64,000 nucleotides of DNA from Daucus carota subsp. sativus (taxonomy: Eukaryota; Streptophyta; Magnoliopsida; Apiales; Apiaceae): positions 904,930 to 968,929 of the forward strand of contig NC_030389.2 in the NCBI RefSeq assembly GCF_001625215.2, given 5' to 3'. Below are positions 54,469-64,000 of the stretch, in pieces. The notes under the pieces are model-generated. The model did not search any database. It was not told where the DNA came from and saw nothing but the letters and a program-made list of their open reading frames with translations. The first letter of the stretch is position 1; each line of letters opens with the position of its first letter. Made by a program: the position numbers and the translations under genes.

Positions 54469-56460
54469 CTATTGCAGAAACCATTTGGCAAAAGCAAGAA
54501 CGGCAGGGTCCTGTTCTTCCTGTTCTTTCTGTTCTTCTTTAGGTAATAGGTCGACTACCATGGATGTGGTAGATGCATCCGCTGAGAAATTGTGAGCTCG
54601 CATGTTCTCAATCAGTACAACTGCTTCTTCGTATCTTTTATTCAAAAGGCTTCCACGGATGATCGTGTTGTAAGTCACATCGTCAGGCAAACAACCACTA
54701 GTTTCCATTTCAGAAAGTAATATCTTTGCTTCCTCAAATAACCCTCCTTGACAATAGCCATTTATCAGAATGGTATAGCTATAACAATCTGGAGCTATCC
54801 CATTACTCCTCATGGTATTCAGCACCTCTAGCGCCCTGTCCATTTTGCCTGTTAAACAATATCCATCCATTAGTGTGCTGTAGGTGATTACATCAGGAGG
54901 TACACTTTTCTCGATCATAATATCAATAACATCTTGTGCATCTTTTGTCCTCCCTTGTTTGCAGTATGCATTAACTAATATACTATAGCTATAACAATCT
55001 GGAGCTATCCCATTACTCCTCATGGTATTCAGCACCTCTAGCGCCCTGTCCATTTTGCCTGTTAAACAATATCCATCCATTAGTGTGCTGTAGGTGATTA
55101 CATCAGGAGGTACACTTTTCTCGATCATAATATCAATAACATCTTGTGCATCTTTTGTCCTCCCTTGTTTGCAGTATGCATTAACTAATATACTATAGGT
55201 ATGCAAATCAGGACGGATCTTCTGAGCACCCATCTCACTTAACAATGGCTCAATGTCCTCCCATCGGCTAGAGATGCAAAGACCTTGAATTAATATGGTA
55301 TAGGTTATAACATTTGGTGGAATGCCTTTAACGATCATTTCAGACACAAGATCCAATGCATGATCGACTCGTCTCTCTTTGCACAAAGAATCAATAATCA
55401 AGGTATAAGTTATAGTATTGGGTCTGCAACCTATCTCCTCCATCTTTCTTAACAGCTTGAGAGCCATGGAGGTATTTGAAGTTTTGCAGAGACCTTTAAT
55501 GACGGTGTTATAAGTAACTACATCAGGATGAATTTCTTCATATGTTATAAGCTTGTTAAACAAATCCCCAGCCTCCAAAGGCCTGTCTTGAGATAGAAGG
55601 CCCTTGATGAGAGTGTTGTAGGTAAAGACATTAGGTGATATGCCTTTGTGGGTCATTTCAGACACAAGATCCAATGCATGATCGACTCGTCTCTCTTTGC
55701 ACAAAGAATCAATAATCGAGGTATAAGTTATAGTATCGGGTCTGCAACCTATCTCCTCCATCTTTCTTAACAGCTTGAGAGCCATGGAGGTATTTGAAGT
55801 TTTGCAGAGACCATCAATGACGGTGTTATAAGTAACTACATCAGGATGAATTTCTTCATATGTTATAAGCTTGTTAAACAAATCCCCAGCCTCCAAAGGC
55901 CTGTCTTGAGATAGAAGGCCCTTGATGAGAGCGTTGTAGGTAAAGACATCGGGCACCCAACCACTCTTGATGATTCCAGCAAGCAACGAAAAGGCATAAT
56001 CAAGTGTATTCAAGTGACAACAGGAATGGATGGCAGTATTAAAAGTAACAATGTCAACAGGAATGCTTAAAACACGCAATTCTCTAAACATGGAGACGGC
56101 TACAGAGTATTCTTTCATCCGAACAAGGGCAGTTAACAGTTGGTTAAACTGCAGAACAAGAGGCCCAGATTTCAGAAGGAGCATTTTATCGAACACTAGC
56201 AGCGCATCTTCTAGTTTATCGAAACCAACCTTAGATTTATGATAGAGCAATTGTTTTAGCTCGGGATGGGTGGTGGATGGAGAAGGAATAAAGGGGGGTT
56301 TGGGCTGTGAATCAGGGTTAGGTTTAGTAGAGAAAAGAAGAAAATGAGAATGAAAAAGAGAATTTGGGGTGCTTACAATTGGAGGCATCAAAGTGAATGA
56401 AGTGAGAGCATGAAAATGAGCAGTGGCCAGTGTTTGAGCTCCTCTCTTCACCAACAACAT
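54469..56460 (-). CDS. P-class PPR protein, restorer-of-fertility-like, copy 2
   Basis: Single-exon tandem paralogue of the gene at 49472-51298, 663 residues, with the same C-terminal tail and nearly identical 3' flank. The N terminus MLLVKRGAQTLATAHFHALT is a probable mitochondrial presequence, about 19 residues longer than copy 1. About 15 PPR motifs. Compared with copy 1 it has gained a 318-bp duplication (106 residues, three repeats; offset between 55531 and 55849), gained a 210-bp duplication (70 residues, two repeats; offset between 54781 and 54991), and lost 140 residues (exactly four repeats) before the terminal QGGLFEEAKILL repeat. All changes are in frame and keep repeat register, so the protein is probably functional with a different RNA target code. 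Confidence 0.92.
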   Translation of the reverse strand: MLLVKRGAQTLATAHFHALTSFTLMPPIVSTPNSLFHSHFLLFSTKPNPDSQPKPPFIPSPSTTHPELKQLLYHKSKVGFDKLEDALLVFDKMLLLKSGPLVLQFNQLLTALVRMKEYSVAVSMFRELRVLSIPVDIVTFNTAIHSCCHLNTLDYAFSLLAGIIKSGWVPDVFTYNALIKGLLSQDRPLEAGDLFNKLITYEEIHPDVVTYNTVIDGLCKTSNTSMALKLLRKMEEIGCRPDTITYTSIIDSLCKERRVDHALDLVSEMTHKGISPNVFTYNTLIKGLLSQDRPLEAGDLFNKLITYEEIHPDVVTYNTVIKGLCKTSNTSMALKLLRKMEEIGCRPNTITYTLIIDSLCKERRVDHALDLVSEMIVKGIPPNVITYTILIQGLCISSRWEDIEPLLSEMGAQKIRPDLHTYSILVNAYCKQGRTKDAQDVIDIMIEKSVPPDVITYSTLMDGYCLTGKMDRALEVLNTMRSNGIAPDCYSYSILVNAYCKQGRTKDAQDVIDIMIEKSVPPDVITYSTLMDGYCLTGKMDRALEVLNTMRSNGIAPDCYSYTILINGYCQGGLFEEAKILLSEMETSGCLPDDVTYNTIIRGSLLNKRYEEAVVLIENMRAHNFSADASTTSMVVDLLPKEEQKEQEEQDPAVLAFAKWFLQ

Positions 56461-56733
56461 CGCTCAACCCTCTTTCAAGAAATTCTTTGTATGAGCAGGA
56501 ACGTTTTAGCTGGGATTTCTCTCTGTCTGTTAGGAATTCCTTTCTTTTAGCTGGGATTTCTGTGAGTCAGTTAGGAATTCCTATCTGCGTGAAATTGACT
56601 CAAATCCGGAAATGAGATAGATTATTATACGATGGCAACAATCTACTACCCCTCTATTCAGCGGGAAGAGATTAAATTCCTAGAATAATTCAGCAAGACT
56701 AGGCTATGCATTTACATTAAAAATTTAGACTTA
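56461..56733. promoter_or_regulatory. PPR gene 2 upstream region
   Basis: Short promoter-side region. The words TTTTAGCTGGGATTTCT and GTTAGGAATTCCT each occur twice within 56505-56583, a local duplication. Confidence 0.4.
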
Positions 56734-57197
56734 GAGGGGTGTATTGGATTGGGATTTTAAAGCATTTTTTTGCATTCTTGAAATCCGAGGGTATTCGATT
56801 GGGATTGTTTGAAATCCATTAAAATCTTGAGGTATTCAATTGGGATTTTAAATTATGCTACAAAATCTGGTGGTATTTAATTGGGATTTTAAATTATGCT
56901 TTAAAATCTGATGGTATTCAATTGGGATTGTTTAAAATCCATTAAAATCTGATGGTATTCAAATGCTGATGGATTTTTTTTCATTTCATAAAATGATGGA
57001 TTTTGTGGCATTCTTCAGTGTATTTTAAGTTTTTTGAAATCCCACCAAATTCAATGGGATTTTGAAGCATTGTACCTAAATCCTATCAACTCTGCAACAT
57101 TTCATCAAGAATCCGCACAAAATCAAAATCTCATACAATCCATTAAAATCCATAAATTAAAAACAATGCATTAAAATCTCAATCGAATACACCCCCG
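56734..57197. mobile_element. PIF-like MITE (GGGTGTATTCGATTGG family), copy 2
   Basis: A 464-bp element with TTA target duplications (56731-56733 and 57198-57200). Left end GAGGGGTGTATTGGATTGGG; right end inverted CGGGGGTGTATTCGATTGAG. The interior repeats GGTATTCAATTGGGATT several times. The TTA duplication places it in PIF/Harbinger. Second copy at 7386-7803. Confidence 0.85.
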
Positions 57198-59316
57198 TTA
57201 ATGTCTTCAAGAGAAAAAGCAATTAGTGTGTGAAGCTTAAAACTTGAGAAGAAGAATTTGAAATAGTGCAGGAATAAGCTATAGCAATACATAGGAGTCA
57301 TCTTGTATATACGAGAGGCGATATGTCCGGAATTCATGTTTGTGGAAATAAGAAATCAATATTAATGAGTTTATCTATCGATTAAGGATTTACATGAGAT
57401 TTTTTTTAATAAATCAGGGACTGAATTTAATCGATAAGTTAATAAAATATTCGTTAAAGGTTAATTGGAGATCTTCAAAATCGGAGATATTTAGGGTAGA
57501 GCCTAAATTAACTAAATTCGATCAGATGTTCATATTTTCTTCGTATTCTGTATACGAAGTTACTTGTATGTGTTTGTGTGTGATGGGGGAGTGTCATGTT
57601 TGTACATTACATAATTGCGTTGAAAGTAACAGTTGATGATCTATAAGAGGTGACTTTAGACTCATTATTTGTTCCTTCAACAGGTATGTTTCTCTTTCTT
57701 GAGCGAAAAACAATTCTGAGCCGACTTGGACGAATTTGGTCCGATAACTGTGCTTGCAGTGAACATCACAGGAAAAAGTACCTTCTCTTATGATACTTGC
57801 AATGATCATATGACAATTTTCATTTCCTTCTGTTGATATTGGAGTTCTCTTTGTTATTTTATATCCAATCCTCTGTTTTTCATTCTAGAAAGACCTCGTT
57901 TCATACGTGCCCCTTGTAATAAAAGGGAAAACCATATGATCTCCGGTCCCTTTAACAACGTTCCTTCGTGATCAAATGTAAGGAGTCAAACTAACGGGCA
58001 ACTGTCTCTGTTTAAGGAATCTGCAGTATTACATTAGCATAGCAATCATCTTGCTGAATGCCGTAATCGTGTACTGAGAACACTTGTTTAGATTACTACC
58101 GTGACTGTGATCTTGAAGATTTCTTTACCTTCACTTAGAAAGGATGCCACTGGTACATTTGAATGTCAAGTTGCAGCAGCTTCAGAACCTGGGAAACGAA
58201 TTGATTCATCGCCAAATGATAGACATGATATGTTCAAAGGTGTCATCCCATGTTAGCTGTTTACTGGGAAATCTGGGGACAATTCTCATGCCTGAGGGGG
58301 TTGCGGCTGGAAGTATCGTGAGCCCACAACCCCCTCCGACATTGTTTTGTAGGTTCCCAAACTTCCAGCTACACCGCCTATGGAGAAATACTAGGGTCTG
58401 ATTTGGTGTTGTCAATGAGGATAAACCCTTACCATTTGACATATCCCATCTTACTAAATTATATACGAGATCAACCTAAGGACGTTTTCGGCGTTCGGCG
58501 TCCTTAGGTTGATCTCGTAGTTCCTACAATCAGAAAACGACGAATCTCTTTATGATAAACAGATCCATTTTGCAAGTTAGTTATTACGGATAGTCACGTT
58601 TAATATTTCAATTGAACACTTTTTTTTCTCAAAGGAGAAGATTATTCTGCATCTTTGATGCACTGAGAATTTCTACTCACATTATTCTTTTTTACATAAA
58701 ATATAAAAAAATGTTCACATTCAATTTGCTATATTTACTATATATATATATACAAGCACTTAGTTCAATTTTGAGCTTATATTTAATATGAAACTTAAAT
58801 AAGAATAATACAATCTTATTTTTATAAATCCCAAGCAAGGTCCTTATTTAGTAAATTATTTTATTATCAAGTCAAATTAGAAATAAAAACTATTGTATAT
58901 TACTTTTATATTAATATAATAATAATATTTTTATCTTTAAAATTTTCTATTACAATACTATCAAAATTTTTAAATAATTACAATTAGAAAAAATGTAACC
59001 TATTTTAGTATTATTCATTTTATTAAATTATATTATTATTAACACTTATTTAAGCTGAAAATGAATTCGAAAATTCGTCTAATTAAATATAAATATGATT
59101 CATATTCATATAAAAAATTTAAATTTGCATTTCATTTTATAGCTCAAACGAATGTAATAGGTAAAATATAAATATAAGCATATATTATTGTATATTTCTT
59201 TCTATTATAGAAATATATAATATATAATTACATTTGAAAAATAACACTAGTCGACCATACATTTCACATTCCCCTGTTTATATCACACTCTCCCCTTTGT
59301 TGAAGCAGCAGCAGCA
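57198..59316. other. Spacer left of the CDCA7-like gene
   Basis: The plus frame at 58144-58255 (DATGTFECQVAAASEPGKRI) is exon-like but has no partner or recognised family. A hairpin with GAGGGGGTTG against CAACCCCCTC lies at about 58294-58346. A perfect 21-bp inverted repeat is at 58464-58519. From 58600 to 59260 the DNA is A/T-rich with nothing recognised. The CDCA7 promoter is at the right edge. Confidence 0.4.
58464..58519. repeat. Perfect 21-bp inverted repeat with 14-nt loop
   Basis: Left arm TACGAGATCAACCTAAGGAC plus G (58464-58484); right arm is its exact reverse complement (58499-58519). Loop TTTTCGGCGTTCGG. No recognised element ends around it. Confidence 0.9.
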
Positions 59317-62300
59317 ATGGCGAGTGGCAGGAAAAGAGGGCGACCCATCAAGCAAAAACCCAATAAAGAGCACCAAGAATCCCCAAATGACAACAAAAAT
59401 GAATATGAAAAGATGAGACAGGAAAGAATCAAAGAGAATTTAGCAAGAATGAAGCAAATGGGTATCTTAGAACTCTCCAAGAAGCTCAGTGGTGAGTCTC
59501 GTAAGGCCTCTCCCTCGAAGAAGTCAAGGGGTTGTGTTAGAAAGATTCAAGCTTTGCCTGATTCAACTAGGAGGTCTTCTAGGTATGTTTTGTTTTTCAT
59601 TTCAATGCCTTTTCCCGCCTAAATTGTTTGTTTCTTGATTGCCCTTTTTGTCAATTTGTTTGCTTCATGTGTTTTCTTGGTGGGAGTCTTGGTGATTTGG
59701 GGATGTATAAATGAATTAGCTTTATGGGTTCTGTATGTGTGTAAATAGAGCTTTGTTCTGATGGACTGCTGTTTGATTTTGAAGATAAATATCAAAATCA
59801 AATTTGGTGGTTGTTTGTGTGTGTTGGGGGGGGGGGGGGGGGGGGGCGTGTGTGAGTGATTATCAGTGTAAAGTCTCATAAACCCTCTCCATTGAGATAA
59901 CCAAGGGCTTCCTTTAAAAAGATTTAAGCTTTACCTGATTGAACTAGGAGGTCATCTAGGTTTTTTTTTTTCGTTTTAATGTTTTTCCGGCATAAATTAT
60001 TGAATTGTGATTGTTGGTTTATTTTTTAGATTTCCCTTTTTGTGATTCTGTTTGTGTATTATTTTTTTCCCTTTTTGGTGGGGTTCTTGATGATTTTGAC
60101 TTGTATAAATTAATTAGCTTTATGGGTTTTGTGTGTGTGTAAGTTTAGTCGAAATGAATAGAGCTTTGTTCTGATGGACTAATATATGAAGATACATAAA
60201 TTAATCAGCTTTATTGTTTGTGTGCACGCGTGTATATGTGTGTCAGATTTGGTGAAACGAATTGACCTCTGTGTAATGGACTAATATATGAGTTTGAAGA
60301 TACAAAGACGAATCAACTTCATGGGCTTTGTATGTGTGTGTGTGTGTAAAGTTTGATGGGAAGAATAGAGCTTTTTTAGGATCAAATATATGAATACGTT
60401 GATTTGCCTTTTGATTTGACTCTGTAGAGGTCCTTACTTCACGAGTCTCTTTTGTGAGTGAAACACAAATAGCTCTATTTGTTGCATTTATTTACAGTTG
60501 TAGTTTCTGATGGAGATGACAAAATAAAGTTGTGCTATGCGCTTATGTGTATTTATGTTGAATCGGATTATAGGGATGAGCTCTACTACAAACAACTATA
60601 TTTTGGAGTGTGGATTTGAAAATTTTATACTCCTAATTACTCGGACTCGGGTACGGAGTTTGGACACACACATATCCGAGAGTTAGACTTGGGAACTTTG
60701 AAAATTGGAGACACGGGGACACTGTCCTATTTTTGGACACGAGTACAGGGATACATCATGGTAAATTAATAAACAAGTATGATAAGTTAGACATCTTAAC
60801 AAAAAAGTAACAATAAAACTCAAATTTGACATGATTTTGTAGGGGATTTTGCAAATTAGGCGTCTTCTGTACTTTAATCCCATTCTTGCTTCTTTCTTTT
60901 TTCTCACATATTTCTTTTGAATTGTAAGTTTGACTCATATTTGATTTTTGAATTTGGTCAAACATTTTAGTCAAAGGATCTGACACGAAATAAGGGTCGT
61001 GTCCGAGTGTCCAACACGGTTACGGCAACCTAAATAGAAGAGTCAGAGTAACATAGCTCCTTAAAGATATATGTTATTTTTTTAAATTGATTTTGAGGAA
61101 TTTTTCTTTTGAAAAAGAAATTGAGTTCTTTGTGTTCTTACATTATCTTGTTGCATGGTTACATAGATTGAATACTATGACGCGGGTTAATTATGCTGAA
61201 GGGGCACACTCTCCTAAAAAAGCCGGGAGAGCTGCAAGGGTTACTGAGATTCATCTACAACAAGGTTCAGAACCTGAAATTTATACGGCAGAGCATGAAA
61301 AACTTTTAGGTGATTGCAAGACAAAATGGGCTTTGTATGTGGATGGTTACGACAAAAATGGGAAACGAATATATGATCCAGTTGAAGGGAAGGGTTGCCA
61401 TCAGTGCAGGTAATTTCTTACATCATTGTTTAAGGGTTATGTAACACAACAAAAATTAGGTGGACAACAAACACACTTGGCTTTAGCATTAATATTTTCT
61501 TATAGTAAGTTAAGGAATCTATGTTAGGTACTTGGAGGAACAATCTACTAGTCTTGTTTATTATTTGGCTGATAAATTTTATACACAAGTAAGGAGCAAG
61601 GGCTGGTATATTAAAAGGGGTAGCAGTTGATCCTTTAGATAGGTCTAGCCGTCTAGCCGAAATATCAAATAGGTTAGTCCAAAATCTATGTTGCAGTAAA
61701 AAGTAATGTTGACGAGACAATGGCACAGCCACTGAAGAGGGGTTGGGGGTTGGGAAGGTGTGTGTGGTTATTAACTTCGTTCTCAAAGTTAATGAGCATA
61801 CAGCATGCCTAACTTGGTACTGCTTAAACAGTTTTGACAATTATGCAATAAATGATTAAAAATTTCAACAAGACAGGTAGGAAGAAAGATAGGCATTGCT
61901 CAATTAAGATATCCAACAGCCCTGTGGCTGGTTCATGTAGCAGTATTAAGCATCGTGCCAAGTAGAGAGGATCAAAAGTAATTATTTGCACGTCTCCACT
62001 ATCCACGGGTAGCATTCTTCATTATTTTCTTTTAAATACCTGCTGATTCTGTTAGTGTTACAAGGTAAAAATTACTTGACAACATGAAATGAATTATAAA
62101 GCTTACATTTATCATCAGTTCCAAAGCTGTCATTTCAAGGTTCATAGTACCTAGCGAGTCTCAGCAGATTATGGGTTAAGCCCATAATAGTTCCTTTACT
62201 ATCGGTTTAATACAAATAGGAACTATGGTCCAAATGCAGTAAACTTCTTTGGTGGCCCCACATATTTTTGTATCTAATAAGATATAAAAAAGTTTTTAAC

Positions 62301-63744
62301 CACATAATATAATTGCATTTACTCCATTATAAAAAGCAGACTCACATATTCATGGATATTTACCATAACATATATATGTATATGAACTTGGTGCTTTTAA
62401 TTTATAGTCCATAATGATGTAACCAGTTTCAGTATCTTGTTTTTGTTTATTTTATACACGGCCTTGTTTCACGCTTATGGTTTTAATAAATTCTGTACTG
62501 TTCACATGGGATCAACTCTTAATTTGATAACAATCTCCTTCAGGCAGAAAACTCTTGGACGGCGTACTCGGTGCAGCTCTTGCAAGACAGGACAAGGGCA
62601 ATTTTGTGGCGACTGTTTATTCACGAGGTACAGCGATATCATGCTTGAAAATTGTAGTGCACATAACGTATTAATTAAAATTTGCCTCTATAATATTTCT
62701 TCCACTGGGAATTAGATGTTCAATTATCTATATAGATTTTAGAAAGTCCGTTGCTGCTTTATTTATGTAATTTGTAACTCTGTAGTCTGTACATAGAATT
62801 CAACTTTAAGTTTGTCCTTAAAGATGATGAATAAAATTTACTTAAGAGAGGAGACATTTTTCATGGGAAAGGAGTATGTGCTGTCATGTGTCAGTGCGGC
62901 AATCATTTTTTATTATTTTTTTACTTTGTGCAGATACGGTGAAAATGTTATTGAAGTGAATAAGAATCAAAGCTGGATTTGCCCTGTCTGTCGAGGAATA
63001 TGCAACTGCAGTTGTTGCCGACTAAGCAAAGGATGGAAGCCTACTGGTTCCATCTATAGGAAGGTTAAACATATCTTCTTGCAGTACTTTGAATGTTTAT
63101 TTTATTGTATGACCTGCCCCTCTGTTTTTTTGGGTATCTTTCATATATTAAAACACATTAGATATATATTTATTGAGAGGGGAGGTGAGGGTTCCAACCA
63201 TGACCTTTGCCCATGTAGGAGGGGAACAAGCCATGGCACTGGGCTGTCAACTGAAACACCTCCCTACCCTCCGAATACAATAGTTTGAGTGGATGTTAGT
63301 GATTACTACTTGACAATTTCAGTGTATTCAGTTTTCTTTATTACTTCTCTATTGAATCTTACTTTCATCTGGGAAGTTGAATTTGATACAACGTTGACGC
63401 TTAATATGCGCTAAAATTTATTGTTGAAGGACCTAAACTCAATTATATGATCATTTCAGGTGAAACGTCTAGGGTTCAAATCTGTGGCACATTATCTCAT
63501 TCAAAGCCGATTTGCTCAAACAATCCAAGAAGGGCCAACTAAAGAAGATCCAGATTCTCAGAACGGGCTATTGCCTACTACAAATGGAGAATCTGAGCCA
63601 ACCTATGGAATTTCGAACTCGCAATCAGACGGGAATGAAGAAATAGAAGAGGATAGTGATCTTGGTAGCATGAACGGCGGTACATACAACCAAGATGGAA
63701 ACATTGAAGATTATGATACCGTTAACAATAATGAACGGAAGTGA
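59317..63744 (+). CDS. CDCA7: CDCA7-like zinc-finger protein (zf-4CXXC_R1)
   Basis: Nuclear protein with the CDCA7/JPO Cys-rich zinc finger. Animal CDCA7 recruits the remodeller HELLS to chromatin for DNA methylation maintenance; plant homologues are thought to act with the HELLS relative DDM1. Five exons (59317-59582, 61167-61409, 62544-62627, 62934-63063, 63460-63744) give 335 residues. The N terminus is basic (MASGRKRGRPIKQKP, AT-hook-like GRKRGRP), then a coiled-coil-prone KMRQERIKENLARMKQMG and KKSRG. The zinc finger, about 166-235, reads CHQCRQKT, CSSCKTGQGQFCGDCL, RYGENV, WICPVCRGICNCSCCR and matches the family through every Cys pair. The C terminus is acidic (EEIEEDSDLGS). Exon 5 begins VKRLGFKSVAHYL, the usual plant continuation. 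Intron 1 contains a duplicated exon 1 tail. Confidence 0.93.
59826..59846. repeat. Poly-G run of 21 in CDCA7 intron 1
   Basis: Twenty-one consecutive G on the coding strand, bounded by GTGTT and CGTGTGTG. Able to form a quadruplex in principle. Exact length is doubtful because such runs are poorly sequenced. Confidence 0.9.
59878..60360 (+). repeat. Tandem duplication of CDCA7 exon 1 tail and intron start
   Basis: 59883-59965 (CCTCTCCATTGAGATAACCA, GATTTAAGCTTTACCTGATT, CTAGGAGGTCATCTAGG) is a diverged copy of the end of exon 1 at 59506-59583 (CCTCTCCCTCGAAGAAGTCA, GATTCAAGCTTTGCCTGATT, CTAGGAGGTCTTCTAGG), offset about 377 bp. Following intron text is also copied: TTAGCTTTATGGGTT and GAGCTTTGTTCTGATGGAC occur at about 59720-59765 and 60115-60178, with shorter copies to about 60370. 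The copy of the splice donor reads AGGTTTTT, so this pseudo-exon is probably not used. Confidence 0.75.
60600..61050. repeat. Decayed CGGACAC-type repeat in CDCA7 intron 1
   Basis: Contains ACTCGGACTCGGGTACGGAG, GGACACGGGGACACTGTCC-like text at about 60710-60730, and at the other end CGTGTCCGAGTGTCCAACAC. Such words in both orientations indicate a dispersed DNA repeat. Borders and class not determined. Confidence 0.4.
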
Positions 63745-64000
63745 GGAGTACCATGGTAAGAATATTTGAAACTTCTAGAAGCTGAGTTTTTGAAATCGGC
63801 ATAATCATGCCATATTGCTTTTAGTGGTACCTGACTAGCTTTCGAAAAACTCAAGAAATTTATATGCACATTTGTGTACTTTATGAAGTGATGATTTGGT
63901 AGAATTTTTGAGTCCTAAGCAAGAAATGTGTATAATTGATAATCTATGTGCATTTTATACTTGTTTTTGTTACGCACATACATGGTTCATCAGATAACCA
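63745..64000 (+). other. CDCA7-like 3' region
   Basis: Probable 3' UTR of the CDCA7-like gene to the window edge. No other feature seen. Confidence 0.5.

Noticed and set aside
59619-59879. Minus-strand frame with poly-Pro
   Set aside because: Antisense of the poly-G run in CDCA7 intron 1; no coding evidence.
62812-63288. 158-codon plus frame around CDCA7 exon 4
   Set aside because: Only 62934-63063 is the exon; the rest is intron read-through.

Overview
The window is nuclear DNA of a flowering plant, most likely a eudicot. It is AT-rich between genes, the genes carry GT-AG introns, and the products are plant-specific: a plastid-division factor, an extra-large G protein, a cytochrome b6f subunit, ATL, CASP-like and COR413 membrane proteins, and restorer-like PPR proteins. 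The intergenic DNA is full of small non-autonomous DNA transposons (hAT, PIF/Harbinger, Stowaway and Micron-like). I saw no LTR retroelement or viral remnant, no tRNA or rRNA, and no CRISPR array. The species cannot be fixed from the sequence alone.

Layout. 1-871 (-): 5' part of the IspH/HDR gene of plastid isoprenoid synthesis, cut by the window edge. 872-7969: transposon-rich spacer with a three-level nest of elements. 7970-13498 (+): ARIADNE-type RBR ubiquitin ligase. 15256-17655 (+): PDV2. 18105-18836 (-): DC1 protein. 20426-21613 (-): CASPL5B-type membrane protein. 24193-25488 (+): ATL RING-H2 ligase. 28952-30169 (-): COR413 plasma-membrane protein. 33105-36632 (+): extra-large G protein. 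37043-37285 and 39402-39656 (both -): two small unrecognised proteins that share their N and C termini. 39977-41880: three different elements, each embedded in (TA)n. 44554-45471 (+): TMEM45/DUF716 membrane protein. 46740-47111 (-): petM. 47704-48819 (-): REM-type B3 gene with two apparent frameshifts. 49472-51298 and 54469-56460 (both -): tandem PPR genes with a PPR relic between them. 59317-63744 (+): CDCA7-like zinc-finger gene.

The genes are independent transcription units and do not form a pathway cluster. Three act in plastids (HDR, PDV2, PetM), two are probable ubiquitin ligases (ARI, ATL), four are membrane proteins (CASPL5B, COR413, DUF716 and membrane-anchored ATL), and one is a likely chromatin factor (CDCA7-like). 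Exon borders were set by hand from GT-AG sites, reading-frame continuity and remembered family sequences. Coding lengths close exactly in frame for every complete gene except the B3 gene.

I found no convincing new multi-gene system. The most interesting signals are the paired small proteins at 37-39.7 kb, the run of (TA)n-embedded elements at 40-42 kb, the nested hAT elements at 3.1-5.3 kb, a perfect 21-bp inverted repeat at 58.5 kb, the remodelling of the PPR pair by whole-repeat gains and losses, a duplicated exon tail inside CDCA7 intron 1, and an orphan C-terminal exon downstream of the ARI stop codon.
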